Origin: Rhinopomastus cyanomelas
Lineage: Eukaryota > Chordata > Aves > Bucerotiformes > Rhinopomastidae
DNA length: 64,000 nucleotides
NCBI GenBank assembly: GCA_013400115.1
Contig: VXBP01007531.1
Coordinates: 312,260 to 376,259 of the forward strand
Direction: 5' to 3'
In this document: positions 11,581 to 23,204 of the stretch, in pieces
Layout: each line of letters opens with the position of its first letter
How positions within the stretch are numbered: position 1 is the first letter of the stretch
Made by a program: the position numbers and the translations under genes
The notes under the pieces: generated by a model
Seen by the model: only the letters and a program-made list of their open reading frames with translations
Told to the model about the DNA's origin: nothing
The model's database searches: none

Positions 11581-12061
11581 TTGAGTGCTGCAGTGGGTGC
11601 CATCACATAGCTCTTTCTTGGAGGCATGTTAAAGGTGCCGCATCACAAAGGCAGTCCACACAGCAGGCATGAAGGGTGTTGCTGCTTCTACACGTGGCCA
11701 GTTTCCACCTGCAGCTGCTGTGGTGGCACTGGGTGAAGGCGTGGAAGCAGTTCCGTAATGACTGATGCATGTGTGGCGAGCTAGGAGTAATTCACCAGCA
11801 GTGTATAGCACAGCTGCTGCCTAAGCACTGGCCCTCAAAGGGTGAGTGAACATTAAGATTGTTCCATAAAAGCTGGTCCAGCAGTTGCAGTGTGGGGGAT
11901 GTTTTATGGATGGAGGTGACAGCCTGGACACAGCATTTTTGCAGCAGTTGGCCAGTAGTGGAAGGTGATTGCTGTTTTAGGTCACTGATGTATTGGCCAA
12001 AGTTTGGAGCAGACCAGACTGTGGTGAGGAAGCCTGAGGATGTAGGGGGAGATTTAGGAAC

Positions 12062-12243
12062 AACTCCCTAGAGACTAGTGAGGACTGGAGGAAAAGGGGG
12101 TCAGGTTGTGTCAGGGGAGGTTCAGATTTGATCTTAGGAAAAAGTTTTACATAGAAAGAGTGGAGAGCCCTGAGGGTTGTAGGGTGGACAATTGGACTGG
12201 ATGGTCTTGAAGGTCTTTTCCAACCTTGATGATTCTATGACAC
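12062..12243 (+). mobile_element. CR1 LINE 3' fragment
   Basis: This is a sense copy: GGGGAGGTTCAGATTTGATC, GAAAAAGTTTTACATAGAAAG, then TTGGACTGGATGGTCTTGAA, GGTCTTTTCCAACC and GATGATTCTATGA. The middle part of the usual 3' region is deleted, since ORF2-end sequence joins almost directly to the tail. Confidence 0.9.
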
Positions 12244-12510
12244 AGAGCATCAACAAGTAACTGGGAGGAATTTCAGGCTGGAAAGACAGCCCAGTATTTC
12301 AGCTGGAGTTTCCAGAGGATATGTTATCTAGACTTGATCGGCAAGGCTTCAAGAGCACAAGCTTCTCCATAGTGAAATCCAAGTTCTTGCAGTGTGTTTT
12401 GTATTTGCAGTGTCCTCAGTGTCTTCATGCAGAGCACAGCCCTTGGATGAGATGCAGAATGCAGCCAGTCTGTATGGAATACACAGAAGGAATGCTGAAG
12501 GAAGGTGTGT

Positions 12511-12543
12511 GATTGGTTGGTTGGTTGATTGATTGATTGATTT
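12511..12543 (+). repeat. Short GGTT/GATT tetranucleotide array
   Basis: Eight or so units go from GGTT to GATT on the plus strand, giving two homogeneous blocks side by side. This suggests a point change that later spread by slippage. Confidence 0.9.
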
Positions 12544-12545
12544 AC

Positions 12546-13576
12546 ACAAACCCCATCCCCTCCTACTAGCCACCACCATCCTCTTGGCTGCTCTGGCACA
12601 GGCACCTTGGTGAAAGAAAATGCTTCTCCCACAATTTCTCCCTCCTGTGGGAATTCCACCCCATCTCTTCTTGGAGAGACATCATCCGGCCTCTTTTGGG
12701 GCACAAGCTGGGGAAGTAACAGGAGAGGGAGAGGAGGTGCTGGAGATGTTTTCCAGCAAATAAAAGACTGTGTGCTTAAACACTCTTCCTCTGCCTGTCC
12801 CCACCCGGCAGCGTTTGCTCAGCAAACACTGCTAATTCACCAGCTTTCTACCATTTGATTCAGTCTGCAAAAGCAAACCTCATATCCCTTGTCCCCAGTG
12901 GCCTCCTCTCTCCCTGCCTTCCCCTGCAGGATATGCTGCTCGGCATCAGCCCTGTGCTCTTCCCTGCGTGGCCAGCTCCTCCTGGCCCTCCCTGGAATCT
13001 GCAAGCTGGTTCAGACCAGGCTGGGGTGCATGTGATGGGCAGTTGATGCAGCAGAACTCTCCTGTTGTGCTGCCAGTCCCCATAAAGATGCTGAGAGACA
13101 CAAGTCTGGATGCTATTCTCTTAGGATGCCACCCATGCTCAAGCAACAGGCTCGACCCATCTGATAAGGGGTGAGCACAACCCTTCCAGGATTCCTGCAG
13201 ATTTGGCCATGACACAAATTGTGTGGGGGTGAAAGGGTTAAGCTGGGCGGGGATGGTTTGTTTTCCCTTTGGAAGAGGTTTTCCAAGGTGGTTGAAACCT
13301 CTTTTGCTTTTGAGTTGTTGTAACCAGTACAGGTTACAACAGGGCAGTGGGTAGTGGGGTTTTTTCAGTTGACTTTAAACTACCCAGTCGCTGTTCTAAG
13401 ATATTGAACTACCAGACACAAGAAAGCAACCTGAAACCACCATGTTCATCCAGACATTCTTACCTAGGAGACTCACCAGCTACTATGGTGTATGACAGTA
13501 CTTACTGGTACCTTCAACTGGAGAGAGATCAGCACATCTCACAGGGAACAGCCAAAATGCTTCAGGAATGATAAAA
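12546..13576. other. Unique sequence, no feature recognised
   Basis: C/T-rich runs occur near 12880-12990 and AT-rich runs near 13300-13400. There is no repeat family signature and no credible exon. Confidence 0.45.
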
Positions 13577-13853
13577 CAGAATCATCAAATAATCAAGGTT
13601 GGAAAAGACCTTCAAGATCAAGTCCAACCATCCACCCTACAACCCCCAACCACTAACCCATCTCCTGAAACACCTTGTCTGCCTGGTTGTTGAACCCCTC
13701 TGCCCCCTCTCTGGGCAGCCTGTTCCAAGGGCTCCCACTCTTTCTGGGAAGAAGTTTTTCCTAAGATCCAATCTGAACCTCCCCTGGCACAGCCTGACCC
13801 CATTTCGTCCTCTTGTTGCTAGTCCCTAGGGAGAAGAGGTCAATATCTGCTTC
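13577..13853 (-). mobile_element. CR1 LINE 3' fragment, minus strand
   Basis: It begins with AGAATCATCAAATAATCAAG and GTTGGAAAAGACCTTCAAGA. It continues through CTGGGCAGCCTGTTCCAAGG, GGGAAGAAGTTTTTCCTAAG and TCCTCTTGTTGCTAGTCCCT. This is the subtype whose tail has GGTTGGAAAAGACCTTCAAG rather than GGGACCTTTAAG. Confidence 0.92.
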
Positions 13854-15164
13854 AGCAACCCCAAAGTGAGTATCTTCTGCTGAAGTTGTTACTAGTTCCT
13901 ATTTGAGGCTGGTCTGGGAGCTGGGCAAGACATTCCTCTGGGAAACTCCTTTTGTCAGCTGTGCTGACCAGTAGCACTGAGGCCAGGAGCTGTCAGGTGG
14001 CTTGGATAAGAGACCTGAAGAGCTGTTGTGCTGTTGCCCAGTAGCTCACACACAGGCGCTGTGTCCTCACTGCATTTCTCCTTTTGAAAATTGAATCCAG
14101 GGTAGCAAACCAGTGCACAGACCTTTCCCTTCCCCTTCTGGACTAACACAGTTCAGGGAAGTACTGATTTGGAACTGGGACTGAACCTGGGGCAGGCTTG
14201 GCTTGGGTTTGCTTTGCCTTGTGGGTTTTTCATGGCCATTAGGAGAGCTGCAGATCTTGGCCCTGTTCGCTTTTGTCCTCGCAGGACCTCATGCAATGGG
14301 CATCCAGACATCCACTCCCCAGGCTCAAGTGGCAAGCATGTGAGTGTGAAAGGCCATGGCAGGTCCCTGCTGTGCTCTGGGGAAAGGAGACTAGCTCAGG
14401 AAAGCAATCGTCTGCTCTCTCTCGTCTGCATGGGAACCATCCCCCCGTCAGTTAAACCCCGCCTGGAGCTCTGGCGCTGACATATGCTCCCTTCTCGTTC
14501 CCTCTCCTGCCTGCCTTTCATCACGGGTCCTCGCAGGAGGCCCATTAAACACTTAGCTGACCTTGGACCTCTGCCCGTGACAGCTGCCCGTGAGCGTGGG
14601 CAGGAGCGTGCTTGCACTGTGCTGTGCCCGCCGGAGCTGTCACCGGTGATTTACCACCCCATGGCCGCCAAGCTGAGCAGGGGGAAGCAGCACCACTTGG
14701 TTGCGATGGGAGGGAGGAAAGGGAGGCGAGAGCTGTGGTGACACAGCGATGCCATGGGCCAGTGGCAGGCTGCTCTGTGTATCTGTTGGCCAAGCTGTCC
14801 CTCTTCTTGCCCCTCTGGGTTCAACCCTAGGTCTTAATTTTCCAGCTGACTACACTTGCTTAGAGTGAGAGCGGAGATGCAGATTAAAATAGTCACAGCC
14901 TCTGGTTCTCTGTCTGTGGCTGAAGGATTGATAACAACTGGGGCAAACTATCTGTCCCCCTCCTCATGCTGTCATGATGGGACAAACCCTACTGTAGAGG
15001 TTGTTTTGGTGAAGGGGTAGAATGTACCAGCAGCAGGCTATTGAGTGAGACTGGGTTTACACCATGGATCAGAGTGGTGTTTATCAGACCATCTCCTACT
15101 TGCATGGGTCCACGACAGTCACTTCAGTTCAGGATTTTACACCCTGAATTGGAGCCATCACTCT
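13854..15164. other. Unique sequence, no feature recognised
   Basis: The part at 14470-14650 is CpG-richer and contains CCCATTAAACACTTAGCTGAC, but this is too weak for a separate call. No repeat tail is present. Confidence 0.4.
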
Positions 15165-15578
15165 ACCACAGGACTGGAAGACCTGCCCCATAAAGAAAGT
15201 CTGAGAAAGCTGGGAATGTTTAGTCTTGAGAAGAGAAGGCTTGACGGGGATCTTATCCCCAGGTACCAAGACACAAAAGGTGGCTGCCAAGAAGAGGGTG
15301 ACTCCCATTTTACAAAGAATCCTACAGAAGAGACAAGGGGTGATGGGTACATGTTACTCCTGGGAAGAATCTAATTGGAATCCAGAAGAAAATTCTTCAC
15401 CATTAGAACAATCAAATACTGGAATCATCTCCCAGTGGAAGGGGTTTATTGTCCTACATGGGACAGTTTTCAGACCCAGCTTGACAGGCTGCTGGTACGT
15501 CTCATTTCAACTTTATTTTTAGCTTCATAGGTTGGACTAGATGATACTTCCGATCTGGGATTCTATGAATCTGTGAAT
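15165..15578 (+). mobile_element. Old CR1 LINE 3' portion
   Basis: The sense copy has diverged heavily. A plus frame still reads KLGMFSLEKRRLDGDLIPRY, the ORF2 C-terminal motif. The end GGTTGGACTAGATGATACTT, then GGGATTCTATGAATCTGTGAA, is the tail. Small insertions and deletions shift the frame several times. Confidence 0.85.
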
Positions 15579-16228
15579 ATCCTACTCCGCTTCCAGTGTA
15601 CCAAACCTTATCTCCTGCCCTATCTGTGTGGTTCCCTCCACCACTGAACTAGGAAGCCCCAGAGCAGGTTCTGTCTGTCCCCAGGCTACCTCCAGAGCTG
15701 CCTCTGCCAGCTGGTTTGCAGGCAGCTGGGATAGAAGTCATGTAGAAGAGCGGAAGAGTGGAAAGCTCTCCTCTTTTCTCCCAGATATATTAGGGGAGAG
15801 CCTTAAGGGAAAAGGGTATTAAAGCATTTCTAAGCTGCGCCACCCTGTTCATTGCATCCCCAGAGTCAGAAAGAGAAACCCTGCCTTCCCTACTCATGCT
15901 GCTTGTGGGTGGTAAAGATGTTTTTCCAGAAGCCTGGTAAATATAATGAGCTGCTCTGTGTTCCAGGGGAAATCAAGAGTTACGTGGGAAAGGATGGAGA
16001 ATGTGACTCTGCCAGGTGCAGGGTGGCTGCTCATAGAACCTCTTCAAGAGATGGGAATGTTTTCCCTACAGACAAGCTGTAGGCACTTGTTCAGTTGGAG
16101 CAGACTTTCCCCAGTGAACCTGTTTCCCTACCCTGTAATGGTAAGCAAACGTTTATCTGAGGCTTAGGTGTCTCCTGGAACAAGTTTGTGCCTTTTACTC
16201 AACCCACAGAGCAGAAATGCCCTGGGGA

Positions 16229-16572
16229 GATCACAGAATCACAGATTGTGAGGGGTTGGAAGGAACCTCAAAAGATCTTCTAGTGGGTTTTGAATGTCCA
16301 CAGAACAGGAGACTCCACAATCTCTCTGGGCAGCCTGTTCCAGTGCTCTGTCACCCACACTGGGAAGAAGTTCCTTCTTATATTTATGTGAAATCTCCTA
16401 TGTTCCACCCTACAGCCATTGCCCCTTGTCCTGTCATTGGACACCCTTGAGCAGGGCCTGGCTCCGTCCTCCTGACACTCACCCTTTCTGTGTTTATAAA
16501 CTTGAATGAGGTCACCCCTCAGTCTCCTCCAGCTGAAGAAACCCAGCTCCCTCAGCCTCCCCTCATCACTTT
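16229..16572 (-). mobile_element. CR1 LINE 3' portion with ORF2 remnant, minus strand
   Basis: It starts at the left with ATCACAGAATCACAGATTGTG and GGTTGGAAGGAACCTCAAAAG. Read on the minus strand, a frame survives from about 16570 to 16283 with FFSWRRLRGDLIQVYKHRKG and then EHWNRLPREIVESP. This is the best preserved ORF2 C-terminal piece in the window. The upstream endonuclease and reverse transcriptase are absent. Confidence 0.92.
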
Positions 16573-16776
16573 TTCCAACATCATTTTTATGATATCCCCA
16601 CCCAAAGGGGAGAAGTTGCCAAGACTCCAGTTTATTACCCATCCAATCTCATACTCCCCTGGAGCCTGGAGGTCAGAAACGGGTGTGTTGAGGGTGCCTT
16701 TGCTCTTTGCACCTAGAAGAGAGCCAAGCTGTGATTGATTTTATTATTTTAATATTTCTATGTATTTATTTTTCAG

Positions 16777-16850
16777 ACATACCCTTTGATTTCGAAGGCA
16801 GTGATGAGCACCGAGAGGCAGTTGAAAGGCGTCTGGGCTGCGGCAGACAG
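16777..16850 (+). other. Exon-like patch, possible unrecognised or alternative exon
   Basis: A textbook-looking acceptor precedes it: an AT/T-rich run from about 16735 that ends TTTATTTTTCAG at 16776. The next 74 bp are open and read IPFDFEGSDEHREAVERRLG, a charged peptide of ordinary complexity. The patch ends at CAG followed by GTTTGC, a poor donor. The local sequence carries four CpGs in 74 bp. I do not recognise the peptide in any protein family. It could be an alternative exon of an undetected gene, an exapted sequence or chance. The frame stays open for 22 codons past the weak donor. Confidence 0.25.
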
Positions 16851-17295
16851 GTTTGCACCGCTCCTGCGGTATCTCTGTTGGACACAGCAGAACTCGGGGA
16901 CATGAAACTGGAGATCTGAAACTCGGTATGCCTTTGAAAAATCCTCACTTGCAGACTTTGCCTGACAGAGTGAGGAACAAAAAAGGATTTGGAGCTGTTC
17001 AGGGGCATGGAAGGAGCAAGATATGGAGGACAAATGCTGCTCCTTATGCTGCCAATGTTATCCTGGTGCTTCGACTCTGAAAGAAATGTCCCAGTAGCTC
17101 TGAGCTGAGCCTGTTGGCTCAGCCATGATACTCCAGCACCTTTTACTCTGCTGGGCTTGGGAAAGAAACCCCCTTCAAGGCTTTGGGGCATTGTTTTTGC
17201 TTCTACTGGCAAATTCCATGTTATGGGAAGCACTTAGGAACCAGATCTGCTCAAGCTGTGGCAGGGAGGTGCTGGTTGGAGTGGTGGGACAGGCA

Positions 17296-17367
17296 GGTGT
17301 GGAGGGGGATTGGACTAGATGATCTTTTGAGGTGCTTCCAATCCCTAGTGTTCTGTGATTCTGTGAC
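17296..17367 (+). mobile_element. CR1 LINE 3' tail only
   Basis: It reads GGGGGATTGGACTAGATGAT, CTTTTGAGGTGCTTCCAATCC and TTCTGTGATTCTGTGA. Little more than the terminal 70 bp remains. Confidence 0.92.
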
Positions 17368-17689
17368 TTCACCACTGTAGTTGCAGGACTGGAGCACTCT
17401 GTACATGATGGTGCATTAATGCAGGGCCTGGGGCAGGCAGGGGTAGGATGGAGCTGGTGCCTGAGCAGACAAGACATTCACTCTGTCTCCCATATATAGG
17501 TGCTGAGCATGTCCTGCACTGGTCACCTCGCTGGCTGAGAGAGCTCTTGTGGCCCTGGCAGTGCCACTGAAGTGTGCTGCCCTGCAGATGGAGTCCTCCT
17601 TCACTCCTTCCTCCCGCCCCCACTTTGTATTATGATTTCCCCCCCTCTTTAAATTCATCTCCCTCTACCATCCGGGGCTGTCCCTGCTG

Positions 17690-17880
17690 GAAAACTACTC
17701 TCACAAAAGCTCCCTCAGCAGTAATTACCTAAATGGGGGGAAGGGAGGGGAGATCCATTTAGAATCCACTTCATTGCAGGATTAGCTAATTAATTAACGG
17801 TTTCACTGACAACTGGAAGGGGAAGAGTGTGTTAAATAGGAAGGCTTCCGAGTTTGATTTATGTGAGCTGACACCCACGG
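17690..17880. promoter_or_regulatory. AT-rich candidate element with overlapping homeodomain cores
   Basis: The overlapping run TAATTAATTAA lies at 17787-17797, preceded by GGATTAGC. CAGTAATTACCTAAATG lies near 17720, and a TTTGATTTATGTGAGC run closes the block. Repeat-free AT-rich sequence sits between GC-rich flanks. Confidence 0.38.
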
Positions 17881-20317
17881 TCTTGCCGCCAACTCGCATT
17901 TGCCTGGCCGTGGGGTCCTGCTCACCGCCTCTCTGGGGACGCTGCAGGGCTGGGGGCTGCCAGAAGGCTGGGACACATGTGCCTGCATGTGGGGACACAA
18001 TGCGAGGTGGATGGGAGCACGGGGTTATTAGCTGACAGATGAAGCTGGGCTTGCAAGGAGCTGTGGCCACCAAGCAGGCAGGGCTGCCCATCTGCCTGGT
18101 TCTTGCACAAAGAGCCCAGAAGGAGGAGGAGGAGGATGGTCCTCCCATGTGCCTCTCCCATCCTACCCTCTGTCACTGGGGAAGGAGGCTGTGCAGAGCT
18201 GGGGCTATGAATGAAGCTGCTGAGAGGCCCAGTGGCCAAACCAGCACATCAGTCCTCTATAGGCTTCCTGGACATGCCTCAGCCCCCCAGTGCCACACTT
18301 CTCTGTCCATTGCCTGCCGTTGTCCCTGGGCTTGGTGCCTGCAGACCCGGAAGGACCTTGGGAAGTGTCCTGGCTACCAGACCTCACAGAGCTGGCACTG
18401 GTGCTGACCCCAGCCCAGTCTCCTCTGGGAGCTGGTCCTTGTGGCTTGCTGCCTGCAAAAGGGTGATGCTGGTCAGGATGGTGGTGCAGAAGACAGGACC
18501 CCGCTCACACATGGCCTGACAGCAAGCCTGTCTGGGACAGGCTGCCCAGGAGAGCACTGGTCGTGTTGCCTGGCCCAGGACACCCCATGCCACAGCTGGA
18601 ACGACTTTGTTTGGTCTCAGATAGGAATAACTGTAGTGAGTGCAGTGGGCTTCCAGCAGGTGGAGGACCACGACCTCAGATCTTCCCTCAAGCGTCCCTT
18701 GTCCTGTGCTGTTGTCACCTTCCCCTCTGTGGTTTGTTTTGTATGGTTTTTCCCATTGGGTTTTTTTTTTTGTGGAGCTGGGGTTTCCTGGAGCAGATTT
18801 GGGTTCAGAGCTTGCTTTGCCCACCACTCAGACTCAGCTTCCACTGCCTGGTGCCTCTCTCACCCACGCTGGCATCTCAAGGGACAACCAGCTTTGTGTT
18901 TGGATGGGAAAACCCACGACTTGAGAGTTTCCAGCTGGATTCGTTAATTTGAGCCAAAGGTTAAAGGCTTTTTCGGGTTAATATGCATTTGTTTGTTTGT
19001 TTGCATTCAGCAAAGGCTGTAATTCCCTGCAGAGGGAATAAACTGCCAAGTTTCACACCTTTGCTGGAGGTGAAAATTTCTCTTGTTGCTAGGAATGGTT
19101 GGGGGGGAGATAGGCATGGGGGGGAGAGCAGGGGTGTGGGTTTCCTTCCACTTTCATCTGCTTCTGCAAGGATGAAGGGAAAATGCAGGTTAACAGTTGC
19201 ACTGGAACTGCAAAACTGGAAGGGACCATGAGGATGTGGTAGGGGACAAGGTGGGACACGCGGAGCAATGGGAATGGAGATCCTCGTGGGCAGGTGGCTG
19301 CTCTCATCCTGACCTCTCTGTGATGCAGGATGCAGGGATGCTCCTGCCCACACCCTGCTGGTACCCAACCCTGACGCCCCCCTCTCCTGAACCTCTCGCT
19401 GTTGACTTTGCTGATTGTTTCAGCCACTTGGATGCCGGAGGCAGGGAGTGGGTTAAATCTAAATAACTGTTAAATGCAAATAAATTAATGAAGAAGGCAG
19501 TTGTAGGGTGAGGTGTGCCCGTGTCTGGCAGGCCTGTGCCCCCCTCTCCCCATGTGTGGGGTGTGTGTCCCCCCCAAGCACTTTGATTGCTTTTTTTGAT
19601 GGCTTCTAAATAGAGGCTCCCGATCGCATCTGGGAGGAAAATGAAACAGATTTCATTTTTCACACGCAGCACAATGGCTGCGCTGACAAAAGAGGAAGGA
19701 GGCCCATTGTCCCACTCTGCATCTTCACATCCTACCTCTGTCCCCTGAATTAACCCCTTTCACCTCTGCCTTTGTGGTGACACCACTTCGGAGATGCCAA
19801 ACAAAGGCTGCAGAAAGGCCTCACAATGTTCCAGGGGGCGAGTGGCGCTAGGGGGGCAGTGGGCTCAGGCGTGTTGGTGTCCCCCTGCTTCACTCCCCGG
19901 GGCTCTGCTGCCTGTCCCTGTACCTTTCCCAGCAGTTACTTGCCTGGCAGAACCTTCTTCTTGTCCTTCCTCTCTTGCTGCACCTCTCTCCGTGATGGGC
20001 AAGGAGGAGGCATCACCTCCTTTTCTACCAAGACATGGGATTTGCAGCTGCAAGATCAGACCCTGGAAGCAGCTTGACCCAAGGAGCCCTTGAGGAGTAG
20101 GATTCCTCGACAGCATCATGGCCTTGCCATGCTTCACAGATGAAGAACACTCAGCTCCCTGCAAGGGTCCCTAGCCCCCACTGTAGCTGAGACCTGCTAG
20201 ACTAAGGCCCAGAGCACTGGTGACCCCATTAACCACATTCTCCTTCTGCACATTAAGGGTTCATGAGGCTATTTTGTTTTTTCTATAGGTTTTTATTGCA
20301 AACTCCATGATGATGTC
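17881..20317. other. Unique sequence, no feature recognised
   Basis: Several overlapping open frames on both strands reflect few stop codons in GC-rich DNA. A (GTTT)n run of four units lies at about 18988-19003. AT-rich islets at 18940-18990 and 19455-19490 were too small to call. Confidence 0.45.
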
Positions 20318-20674
20318 TCATGAAGAGCAGCTGAGGGAACTGGGGTTGTTTAGACTAGAGAAGAGGAGGCTGAGAGGAGACCTTATTGCTGTATACAGCT
20401 ACCTACAAGGAGATTGGAATGAGGCTGGTGCTGGTTTCTTCTCCCAAAAAAAATAATAGCATGAGGGCAAATGGCCTCAAATTGCATCTGGGGAGGTTTA
20501 GATTTGATCTTTGGAAGAAGTTCTTTACTGAGAGAGTGGTTGGGCATAGGAACAGGCTGCTCAGGGAGGTGGGGAAGTCACTTGAGGCCATGGTCTAGGG
20601 GTTAGGGAGATGTTGGAATGAGGGCTGGACTTGATGAGCCTGGAGGTCCTTTCCAGCCATGATGATTCTATGAT
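20318..20674 (+). mobile_element. CR1 LINE 3' portion
   Basis: The sense copy starts GAAGAGCAGCTGAGGGAACTG and GAGAAGAGGAGGCTGAGAGG. It continues ACCTTATTGCTGTATACAGC and ends GGAGGTCCTTTCCAGCCATG with ATGATTCTATGA. A short plus frame retains HLGRFRFDLWKKFFTERVVG, a clear piece of the ORF2 C-terminus. Confidence 0.95.
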
Positions 20675-20679
20675 GTGGT

Positions 20680-20786
20680 TCTTATAGATCTGGTCTAGAG
20701 GTGAACTTGGCACAGTAAGGTTATTGGTTGGACTTGGTGGTGCCAAGAGTCTTTCCCAACCTGAATGACGATAGAGTTCTGTGATT
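20680..20786 (+). mobile_element. Second CR1 3' tail following the first
   Basis: Immediately after the full tail comes a second tail-like segment: GGTTATTGGTTGGACTTGGT, GCCAAGAGTCTTTCCCAACC and AGAGTTCTGTGAT. It is either a separate older insertion or the older element into which the 20318-20674 copy inserted. Confidence 0.7.
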
Positions 20787-21465
20787 TACCTGGGATCCTA
20801 CCCATGCAGAAGGGGACAAGAGCAAAGTCCTTTTAAACATTTGGAGGTTTCTCAGACCAGTTCAGATTCAAGCCCCTAGCCTTCACAGAGGGGTGGCTGG
20901 AGCCAGGACTGAATTCCACAGCAATGGGGTCAGACCACAGCTTGGATGGCAGAGGCTGCAGCCCATGGGGAGGTGATTTCAGAGATCCCAGTATTTCTTG
21001 GGGCTGGGGGAATCTCGGGATTCTCTCACTGCCTTGTTGGTTTATCATTTCAGGATGCAGCTCTATTTTGTTTCTCCTGATCACTTTGACTCCTGTGCTC
21101 ACATCTATCTGACAAGTCATTCTGTTCAGCGATGACACTGCTGCGATGGAGCTGCTGATAATTCCCTCTGTCCCTGCAATCAGTGTCCCCCCCTGCAAAA
21201 TCTGCCTTCAACTCCAGCCATATTTTTAGATTAAAAAAATCACACCAGAAGTTTGCTTTTCCCTTTCCCAGTTCAGCCTTTGCCTGTTGCCCCCAGCACA
21301 TTGTGGTCAGCTGCTCATCATGGAGTCCCACATCTATTTGCAGCTCCCTTGGACTTCCCCAGCTGAGATGTCCACTTGCATTGTGTTGGCATGGGGGAGC
21401 AGGATCAGGCCTGGCAGGTCTTTTGTGGGAGATTTTGCTAGTGATGAGACTTCTCTTCTCCAAAC
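20787..21465. other. Unique sequence, no feature recognised
   Basis: Nothing beyond scattered short frames is visible between two CR1 copies. Confidence 0.45.
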
Positions 21466-21742
21466 AGAATCACAGAATGTATTGGGTTGGAAGGGACCTT
21501 TAAGAAGGGACTTCTAAAGATCATCTATTCCAGCTCCCAGCAACAAACAGGGCCATCACTCACTGGACCAGGTTGCCCAGAGCCCCCTCCAGCCTGAGCT
21601 CAAGTGGCTCCAGGGATGGGGCCTCAACCACCTCTCTAAGCAGCTTGTTCCAGGGCTCTACCACCCCCAGATTCAAGAGTTTTTCCTCATGTCCAGCCTA
21701 AATCTCCCCTTTTCCAGCTTCAAACCATCACACCTCAAGGTC
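21466..21742 (-). mobile_element. CR1 LINE 3' portion, minus strand
   Basis: Left end: CAGAATCACAGAATGTATTGG, then GTTGGAAGGGACCTTTAAGA and GGACCAGGTTGCCCAGAGCC. It continues GGGATGGGGCCTCAACCACC and CTCATGTCCAGCCTAAATCT. A 12-bp duplication of the AAGGGACTTCTAAAG type interrupts the tail near 21505. Confidence 0.93.
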
Positions 21743-21904
21743 ACCATGTGCATTGCAGAGAGGATGAGGATATAACTTCAACGCTGTCCACCCCTGGTTG
21801 TAGCCAGAGCTCCGTGGTCCTTTCCTGCAGCTGCCTAGTGCAGCTCCTGACTGCAGCATCCCTCTAAATACCGAGGGACTGCACTCCCACCCGGGGCCTG
21901 CAGA

Positions 21905-22090
21905 AGGTTAGATAAGAGAATACGAACCACAATGGTTGCCCTTTTTTTTTTATCTTCCCTTTTTTATTATCTTCTTATGGCTTTAGAATTATCTTCACAG
22001 ACACTACATGAATTTAGTCAGGGCAGGTAAGGTCAGGCACAGACACAGTTGCTCATATTTATGTATATTTGCCAGGCAAGGGAGATAAAT
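21905..22090. promoter_or_regulatory. GATA-motif group 1
   Basis: Five GATAA cores on either strand occur in about 180 bp: 21911 (plus), 21950, 21967 and 21989 (minus, as TTATC), and 22084 (plus). One five-base core is expected about once per 512 bp when both strands are counted in random equal-base DNA. The block is AT-rich and repeat-free apart from a T run at 21941-21951. Binding was not tested; the T-rich context inflates TTATC counts. Confidence 0.35.
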
Positions 22091-22379
22091 GGGAAAACAG
22101 GCGCAGAGGGGAACCGGGAGGGGAGGCGGCCGGGGGGGAAGGGTGCAATGCATTGACCCCAGGGTGCTGTGAGGAGGGGCAGCACATGGGCAGGGCATCT
22201 GGGCTGTGATGAAACTAGGGATAAGCAGGGTACCAGGGTGTGTGGTGGAGGGGCAGGAGCCAGAAGGAGGAAGAACATCGGTTGGGCAATGCTGAGGCCA
22301 TTTCTTGTGCATGCGAGGGGGTCCTGCAGGAATTCCTACAAAGTTGTGGGAAATCACCTTGGAAAATCTCAGGGGTTTT

Positions 22380-22563
22380 CACAGAATCATAAAAGAGCTG
22401 GGTTGAAAGGAACTTCCAAAAGTAATCTAGTCCAACCCCCTTACACCAATCAAGGCCATTACTCACTAGACCAGATTGCCGAGAGACCCATGCAGCCTGA
22501 CCTTGGATTGCTTCAGGGATGGGGCGTCCACCACTTCTCCAGGCAGCCTGTTCCACCACCCTA
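22380..22563 (-). mobile_element. CR1 LINE 3' fragment, minus strand
   Basis: CACAGAATCATAAAAGAGCT, GGTTGAAAGGAACTTCCAAA and AGTCCAACCCCCTTACACC are followed by CTAGACCAGATTGCCGAGAG and CAGGCAGCCTGTTCCACCACC. It is 5'-truncated right after the CCTGTTCCACCACC segment. Confidence 0.93.
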
Positions 22564-23204
22564 TCTTCTGCACATTCATTGCTATAGGAGTCAAGTCAGC
22601 AGCTTCCTGAAAGGGCTTATAAGGCAGGACTACTCAGTTAGTGCAGGCTTTGACAGCCCCATTGCAGCTGGATGTGTGAGAGGAGGGGGAACACCCACCT
22701 GGAGCAACTGCAACCTTGTGTGTGGTGGAAAGGTCTGGCAGAGTGACTGAGAGGACCTGGAGACTGAGGTACCCAGCCATGGACACTGGTGGAGCTGATA
22801 AGGCAACAAAAACACTGACCTGAGCTTAAAGCAAACCCACTGGTTGGCAACTATTTGGGGGAAGAAAATCAGCCACAGACCCAAAGAGCTGCTGAAATGG
22901 GGTCACGCAGGTCAGGCGGCACCTAACCACATGAGCCTTGTAATCATGAGCTATGATGGGCTCACCCTGGACAAAGCCTGAGCATCACCTTTCTCCTGCA
23001 GGCACACCTTCCTTTGGGCTGTAAGCCCACAACCTAGGAGGTGCTGGGGCAGCTACCCAAGAAATGCAGTCATAAAGGTGATTTTGGCAATGAGGTCTTT
23101 GCAGAGAGCTTGGTGGGAGGGGCAGGGACAGGGGCAAGGGGCTGGGCATCAAACTGTTAATGGCAGGAACCTTCCCAGGAAGCCAATGCCTGAGCAGAGT
23201 GTGC
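22564..23204. other. Unique sequence, no feature recognised
   Basis: No repeat, tandem array or exon-like segment was found here. Confidence 0.4.
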
